In this document: piece by piece, positions 53,875 to 63,436 of the stretch | Position numbering within the stretch: position 1 is the stretch's first letter | Layout: every line of letters starts with the position of its first letter | Source of the DNA: Lonepinella koalarum | Lineage (GTDB): Bacteria > Pseudomonadota > Gammaproteobacteria > Enterobacterales > Pasteurellaceae | Reading direction: 5' to 3' | DNA: 64,000 nucleotides | Assembly: GCF_042926695.1 (NCBI RefSeq) | Contig: NZ_CP170642.1 | Coordinates: forward strand, 1,984,001 to 2,048,000 | Position numbers and translations under genes: made by a program | The notes under the pieces: generated by a model | The model's input: only the letters and a program-made list of their open reading frames with translations | Databases searched by the model: none | What the model was told of the DNA's origin: nothing

Positions 53875-54933
53875 ATGTCCCTGTTTAGCCCAAAGCATCC
53901 GCCCAAATCCCTTTGTATTCTCCGCCTTTCCGCCATTGGTGATATTACTCACGCTTTAGCGGTGGTACAAGAAATTGCTCGGTTTTATCCTGCTTGTCAA
54001 ATCACTTGGATTGTGGGAAAGGTGGAGTATGCTTTATTATCGCAGGTGATGCCTGAAAATTCGCCTATTGATTTAGTTATATTTGATAAAAAAACAGGTT
54101 GGCAAGGCGTTTTTGCTTTATGGAAACAGCTAAAAAATCAACCATTTGATGCCTTATTAAATATGCAAACCGCTTTCCGTGCATCTATTTTATCTTTAGG
54201 TATTAAAGCCAAATATAAAATCGGTTTTGGTAAAAAACGCTCAAGAGAAGGACAATGTTTTTTTGTTAATCAACGGGTGAATGATCCTGACAATCCCCAT
54301 GTGTTAGACGGTTTCATCGTATTTGCCGAAAAAATTGGCGTAGCAAAATTTACCCCTCATTGGCAATTAAACCTTTCTTTGCCAGCACAACAAAAGGCAA
54401 AAACCTTTATTCAGCCAAACCAACGCAATCTGATTATTTCCCCTTGTTCCAGCAAAGCGGAAAAAGATTGGCTGATTGAACGCTATGCGGAGCTCGCCAA
54501 TGTTGCTACTCAACAAGGCATTAACGTGATTTTATGTGGTTCTTCTGCTTCACGAGAAATGGAAATTTGCCAAAAAATCACCGCACTTTGTGATAATCAG
54601 ATAACCAATGCCTGTGGAAAAACCAATTTGGCTGAATTGACCGCTTTAATTCAACAAGCGGATTTAGTGATCGCCCCTGATAGCGGTCCTGCTCATATTG
54701 CCACCATGGTGGGAACGCCTGTTATTGGTCTGTATGCTTATCATAATCCTTGGCGAACAGGTCCTTACCATAATTTAGATAATGTGATTTCGGTCTATGA
54801 GCAAAATGCGTTAAAAGAATTCCATAAGCCATCTAGTGAATTACCATGGGCAACCAAATTATCGGGTAAAAATTTGATGGCAGAAATTGAAGTGAAAGAT
54901 GTGGTGAATGAAATGCGGAAACTGGGATTTTAA
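53875..54933 (+). CDS. opsX: LPS heptosyltransferase I, OpsX type
   Basis: This GT9-family enzyme adds the first heptose to phosphorylated Kdo-lipid A. The 352-residue protein opens SLCILRLSAIGDITHALAVV (acceptor-side motif) and has the donor-site segment LVIAPDSGPAHIATMVGTPVIGLY. Start 53875 (MSLFSPKH) is chosen because AAAGGA lies just upstream; an in-frame ATG at 53827 falls inside the palindromic repeat. Divergence from kdkA and the Kdo-phosphate context favour OpsX over enterobacterial WaaC. Confidence 0.9.
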   Translation: MSLFSPKHPPKSLCILRLSAIGDITHALAVVQEIARFYPACQITWIVGKVEYALLSQVMPENSPIDLVIFDKKTGWQGVFALWKQLKNQPFDALLNMQTAFRASILSLGIKAKYKIGFGKKRSREGQCFFVNQRVNDPDNPHVLDGFIVFAEKIGVAKFTPHWQLNLSLPAQQKAKTFIQPNQRNLIISPCSSKAEKDWLIERYAELANVATQQGINVILCGSSASREMEICQKITALCDNQITNACGKTNLAELTALIQQADLVIAPDSGPAHIATMVGTPVIGLYAYHNPWRTGPYHNLDNVISVYEQNALKEFHKPSSELPWATKLSGKNLMAEIEVKDVVNEMRKLGF

Positions 54934-54939
54934 AGCAAG

Positions 54940-54976
54940 TTAGGGTTCGTTTGAACGTACCCTAATCCTGTTTTTA
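54940..54976 (+). terminator. opsX terminator
   Basis: TTAGGGT (54940-54946) pairs with ACCCTAA (54959-54965), with an inner GTTC/GAAC pair, and GTTTTTAT follows. Confidence 0.65.
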
Positions 54977-54985
54977 TCTCGCCTA

Positions 54986-55873
54986 TTACAAGGTTTTAGC
55001 TAATTTTTTCAAATAGTCTTTAAATGGTTTGCCTAATTTTTCATGTTGTAACCCATATTCCACAAAGGCTTGCATATAACCAATTTTATCACCGCAGTCG
55101 AAAGACTCTCCGGTCATGTGGAAAGCTTCTACGGTTTCTTTTTCGATCAGCATATCAATGGCATCGGTTAATTGAATTTCATCACCGACACCAACTGGAG
55201 TTTTTTCTAATAAACGCCAAATTCCCGCTGAAAATACATAACGCCCCACAACGGCAAGATTAGACGGTGCTTTTTCTACACTCGGTTTTTCCACCATACG
55301 CGCAATTTTGGCACTTTCACCACCCGCAAAATCCACACCGTCACAGTCTGCGATACCGTAACTACTCACGTCTTTTGGATCCACTGGAGCAACCATAATT
55401 TGGCTATTGCCTGTTTGTTCAAAGCGTTTGATCATGGCAGCAAGATTTTCGGTTTTTTGATTAGCGGTAAAATCCGCTAATAGTACATCAGGCAACACCA
55501 CCGCAAAAGGTTCATTCCCCACCACAGGACGACCACATAACACGGCGTGCCCCAACCCTTTGGCGTTACCTTGACGGACGTGCATAATAGTGACATCTTT
55601 CGGACAAATAGATCGCACCTCTTCCAATAACTGGCGTTTTACACGCTTCTCTAACATCGTTTCTAATTCAAAAGAGGTGTCGAAATGGTTTTCAATGGCA
55701 TTTTTAGAAGAATGAGTGACCAGCACAATTTCTTTCACGCCCGCATTCACACATTCATTCACCACATATTGAATCAGCGGTTTATCCACCAAAGTCAACA
55801 TTTCTTTCGGAATGGCTTTCGTGGCTGGCAACATGCGAGTCCCTAAACCTGCTACAGGAATAATAACTTTCAT
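54986..55873 (-). CDS. galU: UTP-glucose-1-phosphate uridylyltransferase
   Basis: GalU makes UDP-glucose for LPS and other glycans. The 295-residue nucleotidyltransferase opens IIPVAGLGTRMLPATKAIPKEML and has VVLPDVLLADF and MVEKPSVEKAPSNLAVVGRYVF. It is convergent with opsX. A repeat-rich gap separates it from the phosphomannomutase gene. Confidence 0.97.
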   Translation of the reverse strand: MKVIIPVAGLGTRMLPATKAIPKEMLTLVDKPLIQYVVNECVNAGVKEIVLVTHSSKNAIENHFDTSFELETMLEKRVKRQLLEEVRSICPKDVTIMHVRQGNAKGLGHAVLCGRPVVGNEPFAVVLPDVLLADFTANQKTENLAAMIKRFEQTGNSQIMVAPVDPKDVSSYGIADCDGVDFAGGESAKIARMVEKPSVEKAPSNLAVVGRYVFSAGIWRLLEKTPVGVGDEIQLTDAIDMLIEKETVEAFHMTGESFDCGDKIGYMQAFVEYGLQHEKLGKPFKDYLKKLAKTL

Positions 55874-55897
55874 TTTTTGTCCTTTTCTAAAGGTAGT

Positions 55898-56022
55898 CCC
55901 CGTCTTTGCCGCCTGAAAATCATTTAATTTGTAGGAAAAATTGTACTGTTTGAGCGTAGCGAGTTTACAATTTTTCCGTTAAGCAAATTGAATGATTTTC
56001 AGGAAACAAGGCAAAATCGGGG
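55898..56022. repeat. 125-base imperfect cruciform in the galU leader region
   Basis: Nested inverted arms pair across the whole stretch: CCCCG/CGGGG outermost, then TTTGCC/GGCAAA, CCTGAAAATCATT/AATGATTTTCAGG and GGAAAAATTGTA/TACAATTTTTCC, around a short loop TGTTTGAGCGTAGCGAG. No ribosomal or tRNA features are visible. It looks like a dispersed non-coding repeat. Confidence 0.75.
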
Positions 56023-56091
56023 CGTGTTTCTTTTTGCTTACTTTTGCTTTGCACGAGCAAAGAAAAAGTAAGTCGCCATCGGCGAAACACG
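56023..56091. repeat. Second nested hairpin repeat adjoining the cruciform
   Basis: CGTGTTTC/GAAACACG (56023-56030, 56084-56091) enclose TTACTTTT...AAAAGTAA and CTTTGC/GCAAAG around an ACGA loop. The rightward frame would read FLFAYFCFARAKKK, similar to spurious small peptides often annotated in gammaproteobacterial repeats; I treat it as non-coding. Confidence 0.7.
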
Positions 56092-56108
56092 ATATTAATT
56101 ATAAAATA

Positions 56109-56131
56109 ACCGCACTTTTTTAAAGTACGGT
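56109..56131 (-). terminator. Weak terminator of the phosphomannomutase gene
   Basis: ACCGCACTTT and AAAGTACGGT pair with one mismatch; the left arm is an uptake-signal core (minus strand). T-rich sequence follows leftward. Confidence 0.55.
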
Positions 56132-56149
56132 CAATATTAACAAGATTTT

Positions 56150-57514
56150 TTATTGACGCAATAACGCCAAAATCTCATCAGTCTTCTCTTGCATCAACTG
56201 CTTATCGCCACGGGTTTCAAGGTTCAAACGCACCACTGGTTCCGTATTTGAACTACGTAAATTGAAACGCCAGTTTGGATATTCAATGCTAATACCGTCA
56301 ATTTCATTTACGCTCACCGCATCTTTTTCATAGGCAGCACGTACACGAGCAATGGACGCTTTGGCATCGGTTAATTTGCTGTTGATTTCACCCGGTGATG
56401 GATACGTGTTAATACTTTCTGTCACTAATTGACCTAAGGATTTACCTGTTGTGCTCACTAATTCCATCACTAATAACCAAGGCACCATACCGCTATCGCA
56501 ATAGTAGAAATCACGGAAATAATGGTGAGCCGACATTTCACCGCCATAAACCGCATCCACTTCACGCATTTTTTCTTTAATAAATGAGTGACCGGATTTT
56601 GACATCACGGCTTCACCACCATTTTCAGCGACTAATTTTTCAGTATTCCAGATTAAACGTGGATCGTAGATAATCTTCGCCCCTTTTTGTTTTTGGGTAA
56701 AGGCTTGACCTAACAGACCAACCACATAATACCCCTCAATAAAGCCACCGTTTTCATCAAAGAAGAAACAACGGTCGAAGTCGCCATCAAAGGCAATTCC
56801 CATATCCGCTTTGTGTTTTAATACCGCATCAATGGTGTCTTGACGGTTTTCATGTAAAATTGGATTAGGAATTCCGTGTGGGAATGTACCGTCTGGATTA
56901 TTATGCACTTTAATAAATTCCACTGGCACTCGGCGCGCTTTAAATTGAGCCTCAATGGCATCAACCACATGACCTGCCGCACCATTACCTGAGTTAATCA
57001 CTAATTTTAATGGTTTGATATTGTCTAAGTTTACATAAGAAAGTAAACGTTCAACATAATCACCAATTACCGATTGTTGTTTATATTGACCGCGCTGCGT
57101 TACCGCTGGGAAATTATTTTCCTCCGCTAAGCGTTGAATATCCGCTAAACCTGTTTCAGAACTAATTGGGCGTGAGCCTTCACGGACAAGTTTTAAGCCA
57201 TTGTAATCCATTGGGTTATGGCTTGCAGTGACTTCAATACCTCCATCAGCGTTTAAGAAAGATGTAGCAAAGTAAACTTCTTCTGTACCCACCTCCCCGA
57301 GATCAATCACATCAACGCCAGAATCTAATAGCCCGTTGGTTACGGCACTTTTCAATTCTTTACTGGTTAAACGCACGTCCCCCCCCACCACAATATTTTT
57401 TGGTTTTAGGTATTGACCAAATGCACGACCAATGCGGTACGCAATATCAACATTTAGTTCATCCCCCAAACGACCACGAATATCATAGGCTTTAAAGCAA
57501 GTTAATTTACTCAT
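56150..57514 (-). CDS. Phosphomannomutase/phosphoglucomutase (ManB/CpsG type)
   Basis: This enzyme interconverts hexose 6- and 1-phosphates. The 454-residue alpha-D-phosphohexomutase is collinear with E. coli ManB/CpsG: KAYDIRGRLGDELN at the start, the phosphoserine loop TASHNPMDYNG (about residue 98), Mg-binding DGDFDRCF, GGEMSAHHYFRDF, and the phosphate-binding RSSNTEPVVRLN. Next to galU, it may supply glucose-1-phosphate for UDP-glucose as well as mannose-1-phosphate; the preferred sugar cannot be decided. It follows csrA by 9 bases. Confidence 0.93.
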   Translation of the reverse strand: MSKLTCFKAYDIRGRLGDELNVDIAYRIGRAFGQYLKPKNIVVGGDVRLTSKELKSAVTNGLLDSGVDVIDLGEVGTEEVYFATSFLNADGGIEVTASHNPMDYNGLKLVREGSRPISSETGLADIQRLAEENNFPAVTQRGQYKQQSVIGDYVERLLSYVNLDNIKPLKLVINSGNGAAGHVVDAIEAQFKARRVPVEFIKVHNNPDGTFPHGIPNPILHENRQDTIDAVLKHKADMGIAFDGDFDRCFFFDENGGFIEGYYVVGLLGQAFTQKQKGAKIIYDPRLIWNTEKLVAENGGEAVMSKSGHSFIKEKMREVDAVYGGEMSAHHYFRDFYYCDSGMVPWLLVMELVSTTGKSLGQLVTESINTYPSPGEINSKLTDAKASIARVRAAYEKDAVSVNEIDGISIEYPNWRFNLRSSNTEPVVRLNLETRGDKQLMQEKTDEILALLRQ

Positions 57515-57523
57515 AGATTCTCC

Positions 57524-57715
57524 TTATTCAATCTCTAAATGTTCGTCATCTTGAGATTGTTTGATACGTTGATAGATTTCTTCCCGATGTACGGAAACGT
57601 TTTTTGGTGCTTTCACACCGATTTTTACTTGATTACCACGGACATTTAACACTGTGATTTCAATATCATCGCCAATGAGTAAGCTTTCACCTAGTTTTCT
57701 TGTCAAAACCAGCAT
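57524..57715 (-). CDS. csrA: Carbon storage regulator CsrA
   Basis: CsrA is a dimeric RNA-binding protein that blocks or activates translation at GGA-containing hairpins. The 63-residue sequence MLVLTRKLGESLLIGDDIEI...VHREEIYQRI keeps the RNA-contacting Leu4 and Arg44. It lies downstream of alaS, the common order in gammaproteobacteria. Confidence 0.98.
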   Translation of the reverse strand: MLVLTRKLGESLLIGDDIEITVLNVRGNQVKIGVKAPKNVSVHREEIYQRIKQSQDDEHLEIE

Positions 57716-57758
57716 ATACTTCTCCCTATTTATATGATTATATCTGTCTTGTGCTATT

Positions 57759-57816
57759 GGTCTGTGAATGTTTCATTTCGCCTTGCAATAAAGAAAAAAT
57801 AAAACATTCACAGACC
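57759..57816. repeat. 15-bp perfect inverted repeat between alaS and csrA
   Basis: GGTCTGTGAATGTTT (57759-57773) and AAACATTCACAGACC (57802-57816) flank a 28-base A/T-rich loop. It may end the alaS transcript or act as a structure in the csrA leader; the U-run expected of a terminator is inside the loop rather than after the stem. Confidence 0.8.
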
Positions 57817-57878
57817 TATCAACATCCTTATTGATAACCAGTCTTATACATTAAAACAAGACATTCATAATGCAACAC

Positions 57879-60503
57879 TTACAAATTTACTTTTAACCAA
57901 TCTGAAGCAACATGTAATGCTTCAACTACATTTTCAGGCTGAGATCCGCCTGCCATCGCCATATCTGGACGACCGCCTCCTTTGCCTCCCACTTGTTGAG
58001 CCATTAGATTGACTAATTCACCTGCTTTTACTTTACTTGTGATGTCTGCTGTTATACCCACAATGAGATTGACTTTTTCATCTACAACAGAAGCAAAAGC
58101 AATCACAGCAGAACCAAGTTGATTTTTCAAATCATCTACCATCACACGCAATACTTTGGTATCGACACCATCCAATTGTTGTACGATTACCGAAATTCCA
58201 TTAATTTTTACCGCACTTTGCACTAAATTCGCCCCTGCTTGTACGGCAGCTTTTTGTTTTAATTGTTGTAATTCTTTTTCTGTTTTCTTGGCTTTTTCTT
58301 GCAACTGATCAATTTTCTCTGGTAATGATGTGACATCAGATTTTAACGCATCCGCGACTTGCGCTAAAATAGCTTGTTGATTATGTAGCCAAGCCATCGC
58401 ACCCTCACCTGTAACGGCTTCCACTCGACGAATGCCCGCAGCGATCGCACTTTCTGACACTAATTTAAATAAACCAATATCTCCCGTGCGTTGTACGTGT
58501 AATCCACCACAAAGCTCGATCGAGAATGGACTCATGGTAACGACACGAACCACATCACCATATTTCTCCCCGAATAACGCCATCGCACCTTTTGCTTTGG
58601 CTTGTTCAATCCCCATTTCTTCGGTTAATACAGGGTGATTCGCACGAATATGAAAATTGACGATACGTTCTACTTCCGCAAGCTGTTGTTTACCGATTGC
58701 TTCAGGTTGCACAAAGTCAAAACGTAAACCCACATCAGACACTAACGATCCTTTCTGTGCGACATGTTCGCCTAATACTTGACGTAGAGCGGAATGTAAT
58801 AAGTGAGTTGCACTATGGTTTAATCTAGTATGCTGACGACGTTCATTATCCACAATCGCATCCACGCTATCACCTACCGACAATGAACCTACCGTCAATT
58901 CACCAATATGTCCAAACACTTGACCATATTTTTGCGTATCTTTCACATCAAATTGACAATTATTATTGACCAACTCTCCGCTATCACCAATCTGCCCCCC
59001 CATCTCCGCATAGAATGGCGTATTTTCTAAAATAACCACCGCACTTTGTCCTGCGGTAATGCTATCCACTGATTTGCCGTCATGGAAAAGTGCGGTAACT
59101 TTTGCCTGACTTTCTGCTTTGTTATAACCTTCAAATTGGGTTGTACCATCGACACGAATAACATTGTTATAATCCATACCAAACTGGCTGGCAGACTGCG
59201 CTCTTAAACGTTGCGCTTCCATTTCTTTATCAAAGCCTGCTTCATCAATTTGAATATTACGTTCACGACATACATCAGCGGTTAAATCCAATGGGAAACC
59301 GTAAGTATCATATAATTTAAATGCCACTTCACCAGACAATACGCCGTCTTTAACCTCTGCCAAGGCATCATCTAATAAAGTCAAACCACGCGCTAACGTA
59401 CGAGCAAATTGTTCTTCCTCCAAACGTAACAGTTTTTCTACGTTGGCTTGTTTTTCTTTGACAATTTTCGCTGCAGCAGCCATGACCTCAATTAAAGTAG
59501 GCACCAATTTATAAAAGAACGTTTCTTTCGCACCTAACAAATGTCCATGACGAACTGCACGGCGAATAATACGGCGTAATACATACCCACGCCCTTCGTT
59601 AGACGGAATCACGCCGTCAGCAATTAAATAAGCACAAGAACGAATATGATCGGCAATCACACGTAAAGATTTATTGGTTAAATCTTGAGTACCGACAATT
59701 TCTGCTACTTTGGCAATTAAGGTTTGGAAAATATCAATTTCATAGTTGGAGTTCACATGCTGCATTACCGCTGTCATGCGTTCCAAGCCCATACCTGTAT
59801 CCACAGACGGTCTTGGCAATTTTTCTAATGTCCCATCAGCCAAACGGTTAAATTGCATAAATACAATATTCCACACTTCAATATAACGGTCGCCGTCTTC
59901 TTCAGGCGAACCTGGTAAACCACCCCAATGTTGCTCACCATGATCGTAGAAAATCTCGGTACAAGGTCCGCAAGGTCCAGTATCGCCCATTGCCCAGAAA
60001 TTATCGGAATTGTATGCACCACCTTTGTTATCGCCAATGCGAATAATATGTTCTGCTGGCACACCCATTTGTTGATGCCAAATATTATAGGCTTCGTCAT
60101 CGGTTTCATATACGGTAACATACAGTTTTTCTTTCGGTAAACCTAACCATTGTGGAGAGGTTAAATATTCCCAACCAAAAGCAATAGCATCTTGTTTAAA
60201 ATAATCACCGAAACTGAAATTCCCCATCATTTCAAAGAATGTATGATGACGTGCGGTATAGCCCACATTTTCTAAATCGTTATGTTTTCCCCCTGCTCGC
60301 ACACAACGTTGTGCGGTGGTAGCTCGAGTATAAGCTCGTTTATCTAAACCAAGAAAAACATCTTTAAATTGGTTCATCCCTGCGTTAGTAAAAAGTAAAG
60401 TGGGATCGTTTTCAGGCACAAGAGAACTACTTTCCACAATCTGATGACCTTTACTATGGAAAAAATTCAAAAAAGATTGTCTAATTTCTGCTGTTGTTTT
60501 CAT
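57879..60503 (-). CDS. alaS: Alanyl-tRNA synthetase
   Basis: AlaS charges tRNA(Ala). The 874-residue protein has the class II catalytic core at the N-terminus (MKTTAEIRQSFLNFFHSKGHQIVES; TNAGMNQFKDVFLG), an editing domain with zinc ligands HSATHLLH and CGGLHV, a coiled-coil stretch (about 720-760) and a C-terminal glycine-rich domain (GGKGGGRPDMAMAGG). Start 60503 matches the family; an upstream in-frame ATG adds 17 unrelated residues. Confidence 0.98.
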   Translation of the reverse strand: MKTTAEIRQSFLNFFHSKGHQIVESSSLVPENDPTLLFTNAGMNQFKDVFLGLDKRAYTRATTAQRCVRAGGKHNDLENVGYTARHHTFFEMMGNFSFGDYFKQDAIAFGWEYLTSPQWLGLPKEKLYVTVYETDDEAYNIWHQQMGVPAEHIIRIGDNKGGAYNSDNFWAMGDTGPCGPCTEIFYDHGEQHWGGLPGSPEEDGDRYIEVWNIVFMQFNRLADGTLEKLPRPSVDTGMGLERMTAVMQHVNSNYEIDIFQTLIAKVAEIVGTQDLTNKSLRVIADHIRSCAYLIADGVIPSNEGRGYVLRRIIRRAVRHGHLLGAKETFFYKLVPTLIEVMAAAAKIVKEKQANVEKLLRLEEEQFARTLARGLTLLDDALAEVKDGVLSGEVAFKLYDTYGFPLDLTADVCRERNIQIDEAGFDKEMEAQRLRAQSASQFGMDYNNVIRVDGTTQFEGYNKAESQAKVTALFHDGKSVDSITAGQSAVVILENTPFYAEMGGQIGDSGELVNNNCQFDVKDTQKYGQVFGHIGELTVGSLSVGDSVDAIVDNERRQHTRLNHSATHLLHSALRQVLGEHVAQKGSLVSDVGLRFDFVQPEAIGKQQLAEVERIVNFHIRANHPVLTEEMGIEQAKAKGAMALFGEKYGDVVRVVTMSPFSIELCGGLHVQRTGDIGLFKLVSESAIAAGIRRVEAVTGEGAMAWLHNQQAILAQVADALKSDVTSLPEKIDQLQEKAKKTEKELQQLKQKAAVQAGANLVQSAVKINGISVIVQQLDGVDTKVLRVMVDDLKNQLGSAVIAFASVVDEKVNLIVGITADITSKVKAGELVNLMAQQVGGKGGGRPDMAMAGGSQPENVVEALHVASDWLKVNL

Positions 60504-60583
60504 AAATAATTCATTATTGTTTAATGTAAATAAATTACTGCTATTGTTACACAAATTTCACTTTTATTGAATGGCTTTCTTGC

Positions 60584-61063
60584 TTATTTTTTCGCTCTTT
60601 TTAACAAGGCTTCCAATACCGGTGGTGGCACAAATTTTGCGACATCACCACCATGCAAATAAACTTCACGAACAATGGTTGAAGAAACATAAGCCCATTG
60701 TTCCGTCGGCGGTAAAAATAGACTCTCTACTCCTCCTGTTAACACTCTATTTAAATGAGCTAATTGTAATTCATATTCAAAATCTGTGGTAGTGCGTACC
60801 CCGCGAATAATCGCTTTAACATCAAACTGTTGAATTACGTTTGCTAATAAATCCGTAAAGCCAATCACGCGCACATTTGCCAAGTGAGCAACCGATTGCC
60901 CGATTAACTCAACACGTTGTGCGAGTTCAAATAAAGGTTTCTTACTTGGACTAGAAGCGACTGCTACAATAACGTTGGGAAAAAGCACCGCACTTCGTGT
61001 AATAATATCTAAATGTCCATTGGTAATTGGATCAAATGTGCCGGGATAAATCACCGTTGTCAT
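60584..61063 (-). CDS. coaD: Phosphopantetheine adenylyltransferase
   Basis: CoaD catalyses the fourth step of coenzyme A synthesis. The 159-residue nucleotidyltransferase shows YPGTFDPITNGHLDII (the H-x-G-H-type motif as TNGH) and the C-terminal YVSSTIVREVYLHGGDV. It follows waaA by 3 bases, the conserved waaA-coaD pair formerly called kdtA-kdtB. Confidence 0.97.
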   Translation of the reverse strand: MTTVIYPGTFDPITNGHLDIITRSAVLFPNVIVAVASSPSKKPLFELAQRVELIGQSVAHLANVRVIGFTDLLANVIQQFDVKAIIRGVRTTTDFEYELQLAHLNRVLTGGVESLFLPPTEQWAYVSSTIVREVYLHGGDVAKFVPPPVLEALLKRAKK

Positions 61064-61066
61064 AAA

Positions 61067-62359
61067 TTATTTCTCTACTTGCTCGTTTTCTAAATAGGGA
61101 CGCAATAAACCAATTAATCGTTTTAATGCTCCACGATTTTCAACTAATACTTCATAACCAGCCTGTCCAAAACGCTGACGTAATGCTTTTGAATGTAAAA
61201 ATCTGCTCACTGCCTCCGCCAATGCATTGGCATCGGATTTTACTGTTAAAACACCGAGCACATATCTTAATTTCAAAAAAACTTCTGGGAAATTAAATAC
61301 ATACTTACCACTAATAACAGGCAATTTAAATGCTAGTGGTTCAAGGGGATTATGTCCGCCATGTTTCACTAAACTTCCTCCCACAAAAGCCACATCGGAA
61401 ACACCGTACATTAACATGAGTTCTCCCATAGTATCACCCAACAAAATTTGAGTTTGTGCACTAGGCGCAATATCCTCACTTCGGCGACAATAACTAAAAT
61501 TCTCTTTTTCAATTAAATTTGCCACTGAATTAAAACGCTCCGGATGACGAGGTGCCAAAATCAACAATAAATTTGGAAATTGCTGCAATAAAGTGCGGTG
61601 CGTTTGTAGTATAATTTCTTCTTCCCCTTCATGGGTACTTCCAGCAATCCAAACGGGTCTATTACCAATCCATTGTTGCTCTAAACTTATTATATCATTT
61701 AATAATTCATCGGAAATTTCTAAATCATATTTAATATTTCCAGTTAACACTAACCGACCTTGATAACCCAAATCTATGTAGCGCTTACCACTAATACTAT
61801 CTTGCGGGGCAATTAAACTAATCTCATTTAACACCGTTTTAATATGATTCTTTGCCCATGCATAACGTTTGGCAGAACGAGCGGATAAACGAGCATTCGC
61901 CACAATAAACGGAATATTACGCAATTTTAGTTGATGGATAAGCGTTGGCCAAATTTCCGTTTCAATCACAATACAGGCTTTGGGCTGAATAAAATTAATA
62001 AACCGAGTGATCGCATCAGGTAAATCATAGGGTAAATAAAAATGGCTAACAGAATCGCCAAAAGCGGCTTTGACACGAGCTGATCCTGTTGGCGTCACCG
62101 TTGTCACCGTAATCGGTAAATTAGGGTATTCCGTTTGAATTTGACGAACTAAAGGCGTGGCTGCAATAACTTCACCGACAGATGCCGCATGAATAATAAT
62201 CCCATTCGGTTGTGGTCGTTCTAACTCCGCATAGAACAAACCGTAACGTTCACTAATACGCCTACGGTAATCTGGGGATTTAATACTACGTCCTAACATA
62301 AAGAGCAACAAAAATGGTTGCAACAAATACATGACAAACGTATAAAAAAAACCTAGCAT
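61067..62359 (-). CDS. waaA: Kdo transferase
   Basis: WaaA transfers Kdo from CMP-Kdo to lipid A precursor at the inner membrane. The 430-residue GT30 protein has an N-terminal membrane anchor (about 4-22), HAASVGEVIAATPLV, the acceptor segment ETEIWPTLIHQLKLR and the donor site VGGSLVKHGGHNPLEP. With kdkA in the window, a monofunctional enzyme adding one Kdo, as in H. influenzae, is likely. Confidence 0.96.
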   Translation of the reverse strand: MLGFFYTFVMYLLQPFLLLFMLGRSIKSPDYRRRISERYGLFYAELERPQPNGIIIHAASVGEVIAATPLVRQIQTEYPNLPITVTTVTPTGSARVKAAFGDSVSHFYLPYDLPDAITRFINFIQPKACIVIETEIWPTLIHQLKLRNIPFIVANARLSARSAKRYAWAKNHIKTVLNEISLIAPQDSISGKRYIDLGYQGRLVLTGNIKYDLEISDELLNDIISLEQQWIGNRPVWIAGSTHEGEEEIILQTHRTLLQQFPNLLLILAPRHPERFNSVANLIEKENFSYCRRSEDIAPSAQTQILLGDTMGELMLMYGVSDVAFVGGSLVKHGGHNPLEPLAFKLPVISGKYVFNFPEVFLKLRYVLGVLTVKSDANALAEAVSRFLHSKALRQRFGQAGYEVLVENRGALKRLIGLLRPYLENEQVEK

Positions 62360-62425
62360 AAAGAATGCCTAATATTCAATATAACGAATATGACATTATA
62401 GCGATTTTAAACATAAACCGAAAGT

Positions 62426-62462
62426 AAAAAAGCGCTCAGAGCAACGATCTGAGCGCTTTTTA
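62426..62462 (-). terminator. tpiA terminator
   Basis: AAAAAGCGCTCAGA and TCTGAGCGCTTTTT form a 14-bp stem with a 7-base loop and flanking A/T runs. Confidence 0.92.
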
Positions 62463-62483
62463 TCATTTATATTTTATGACCAA

Positions 62484-63254
62484 TTACGCCTTAGCCACAG
62501 CTGCTGCTTTCACAATGACGGCAAACGCAGGTGCTTTTAATGATGCTCCACCAACTAATGCACCATCAATATCTGGTTGAGTAAATAACTCTGCTGCATT
62601 GGCATCATTTACAGAACCACCGTATTGAATAATCACTTGATCGGCTACAGCTTGAGATTTTGCTGCAATATGATCACGAATAAATTTATGCACTGCTTGA
62701 GCTTGAGCTGGGGTTGCAGATTTACCTGTTCCAATTGCCCAAATTGGTTCATATGCAATCACCGCACCATTAAAGGCTTCTACACCTAATGCATTAATAA
62801 CCGCATCAATTTGTCTTGCGCAAACTTCTTGGGTTTTGCCGGCTTCATTTTCGGCTTCGGATTCACCGATACATAATACTGGAACTAATCCAGCTTCTTT
62901 CAACACACCAAATTTTTTCGCAATAAATTCATCACTTTCTTTGTGATATGTACGACGCTCCGAGTGACCAATAATAATATATTTCGCCCCAAAATCTTTT
63001 AACATCGCAGTAGAAATATCACCGGTAAACGCCCCTTGCAGATTAATATCCACATTTTGTGAACCTAACGCAATTTCACTACCGGCCAATGCAGCTTCCG
63101 CTTCGGCTAAATACATGACTGGTGGTGCAATCGCCACGCCACAACCTGTTACACCTTGAAGTTCTTTTTTCAAACCTTCAATTAATTCTTTGGTAAATGC
63201 TTTACTACCATTTAATTTCCAGTTACCCATAACGAGTGGTTTACGAACTGCCAT
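62484..63254 (-). CDS. tpiA: Triosephosphate isomerase
   Basis: TpiA interconverts dihydroxyacetone phosphate and glyceraldehyde-3-phosphate. The 256-residue TIM barrel has NWKLNG (Lys), IIGHSERR (catalytic His) and AYEPIWAIGTGKSA (catalytic Glu), then GGSVNDANAAEL. It would bring the DHAP from the YihT aldolase into lower glycolysis. GGAGAA lies upstream of the ATG. Confidence 0.98.
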   Translation of the reverse strand: MAVRKPLVMGNWKLNGSKAFTKELIEGLKKELQGVTGCGVAIAPPVMYLAEAEAALAGSEIALGSQNVDINLQGAFTGDISTAMLKDFGAKYIIIGHSERRTYHKESDEFIAKKFGVLKEAGLVPVLCIGESEAENEAGKTQEVCARQIDAVINALGVEAFNGAVIAYEPIWAIGTGKSATPAQAQAVHKFIRDHIAAKSQAVADQVIIQYGGSVNDANAAELFTQPDIDGALVGGASLKAPAFAVIVKAAAVAKA

Positions 63255-63436
63255 TTGAATTCTCCATATAAATTAATCAAAATGAATAAACTTAATATAA
63301 CAAATTTTTAGCCCAATTTTTGTTTTTTTTCATCTTTTTTTGATCTAACAGGTGATTATTCTCAAATTACAAGGTACAATCTACTGTATAAATTTGTTAT
63401 TTTTTAATCAATCCTAACCTATAAGCATCTAACATT

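Noticed and set aside
56023..56091. Short peptide FLFAYFCFARAKKK as a gene
   Set aside because: It is encoded by one arm of a hairpin repeat and has no ribosome site; the nested pairing explains the sequence better.
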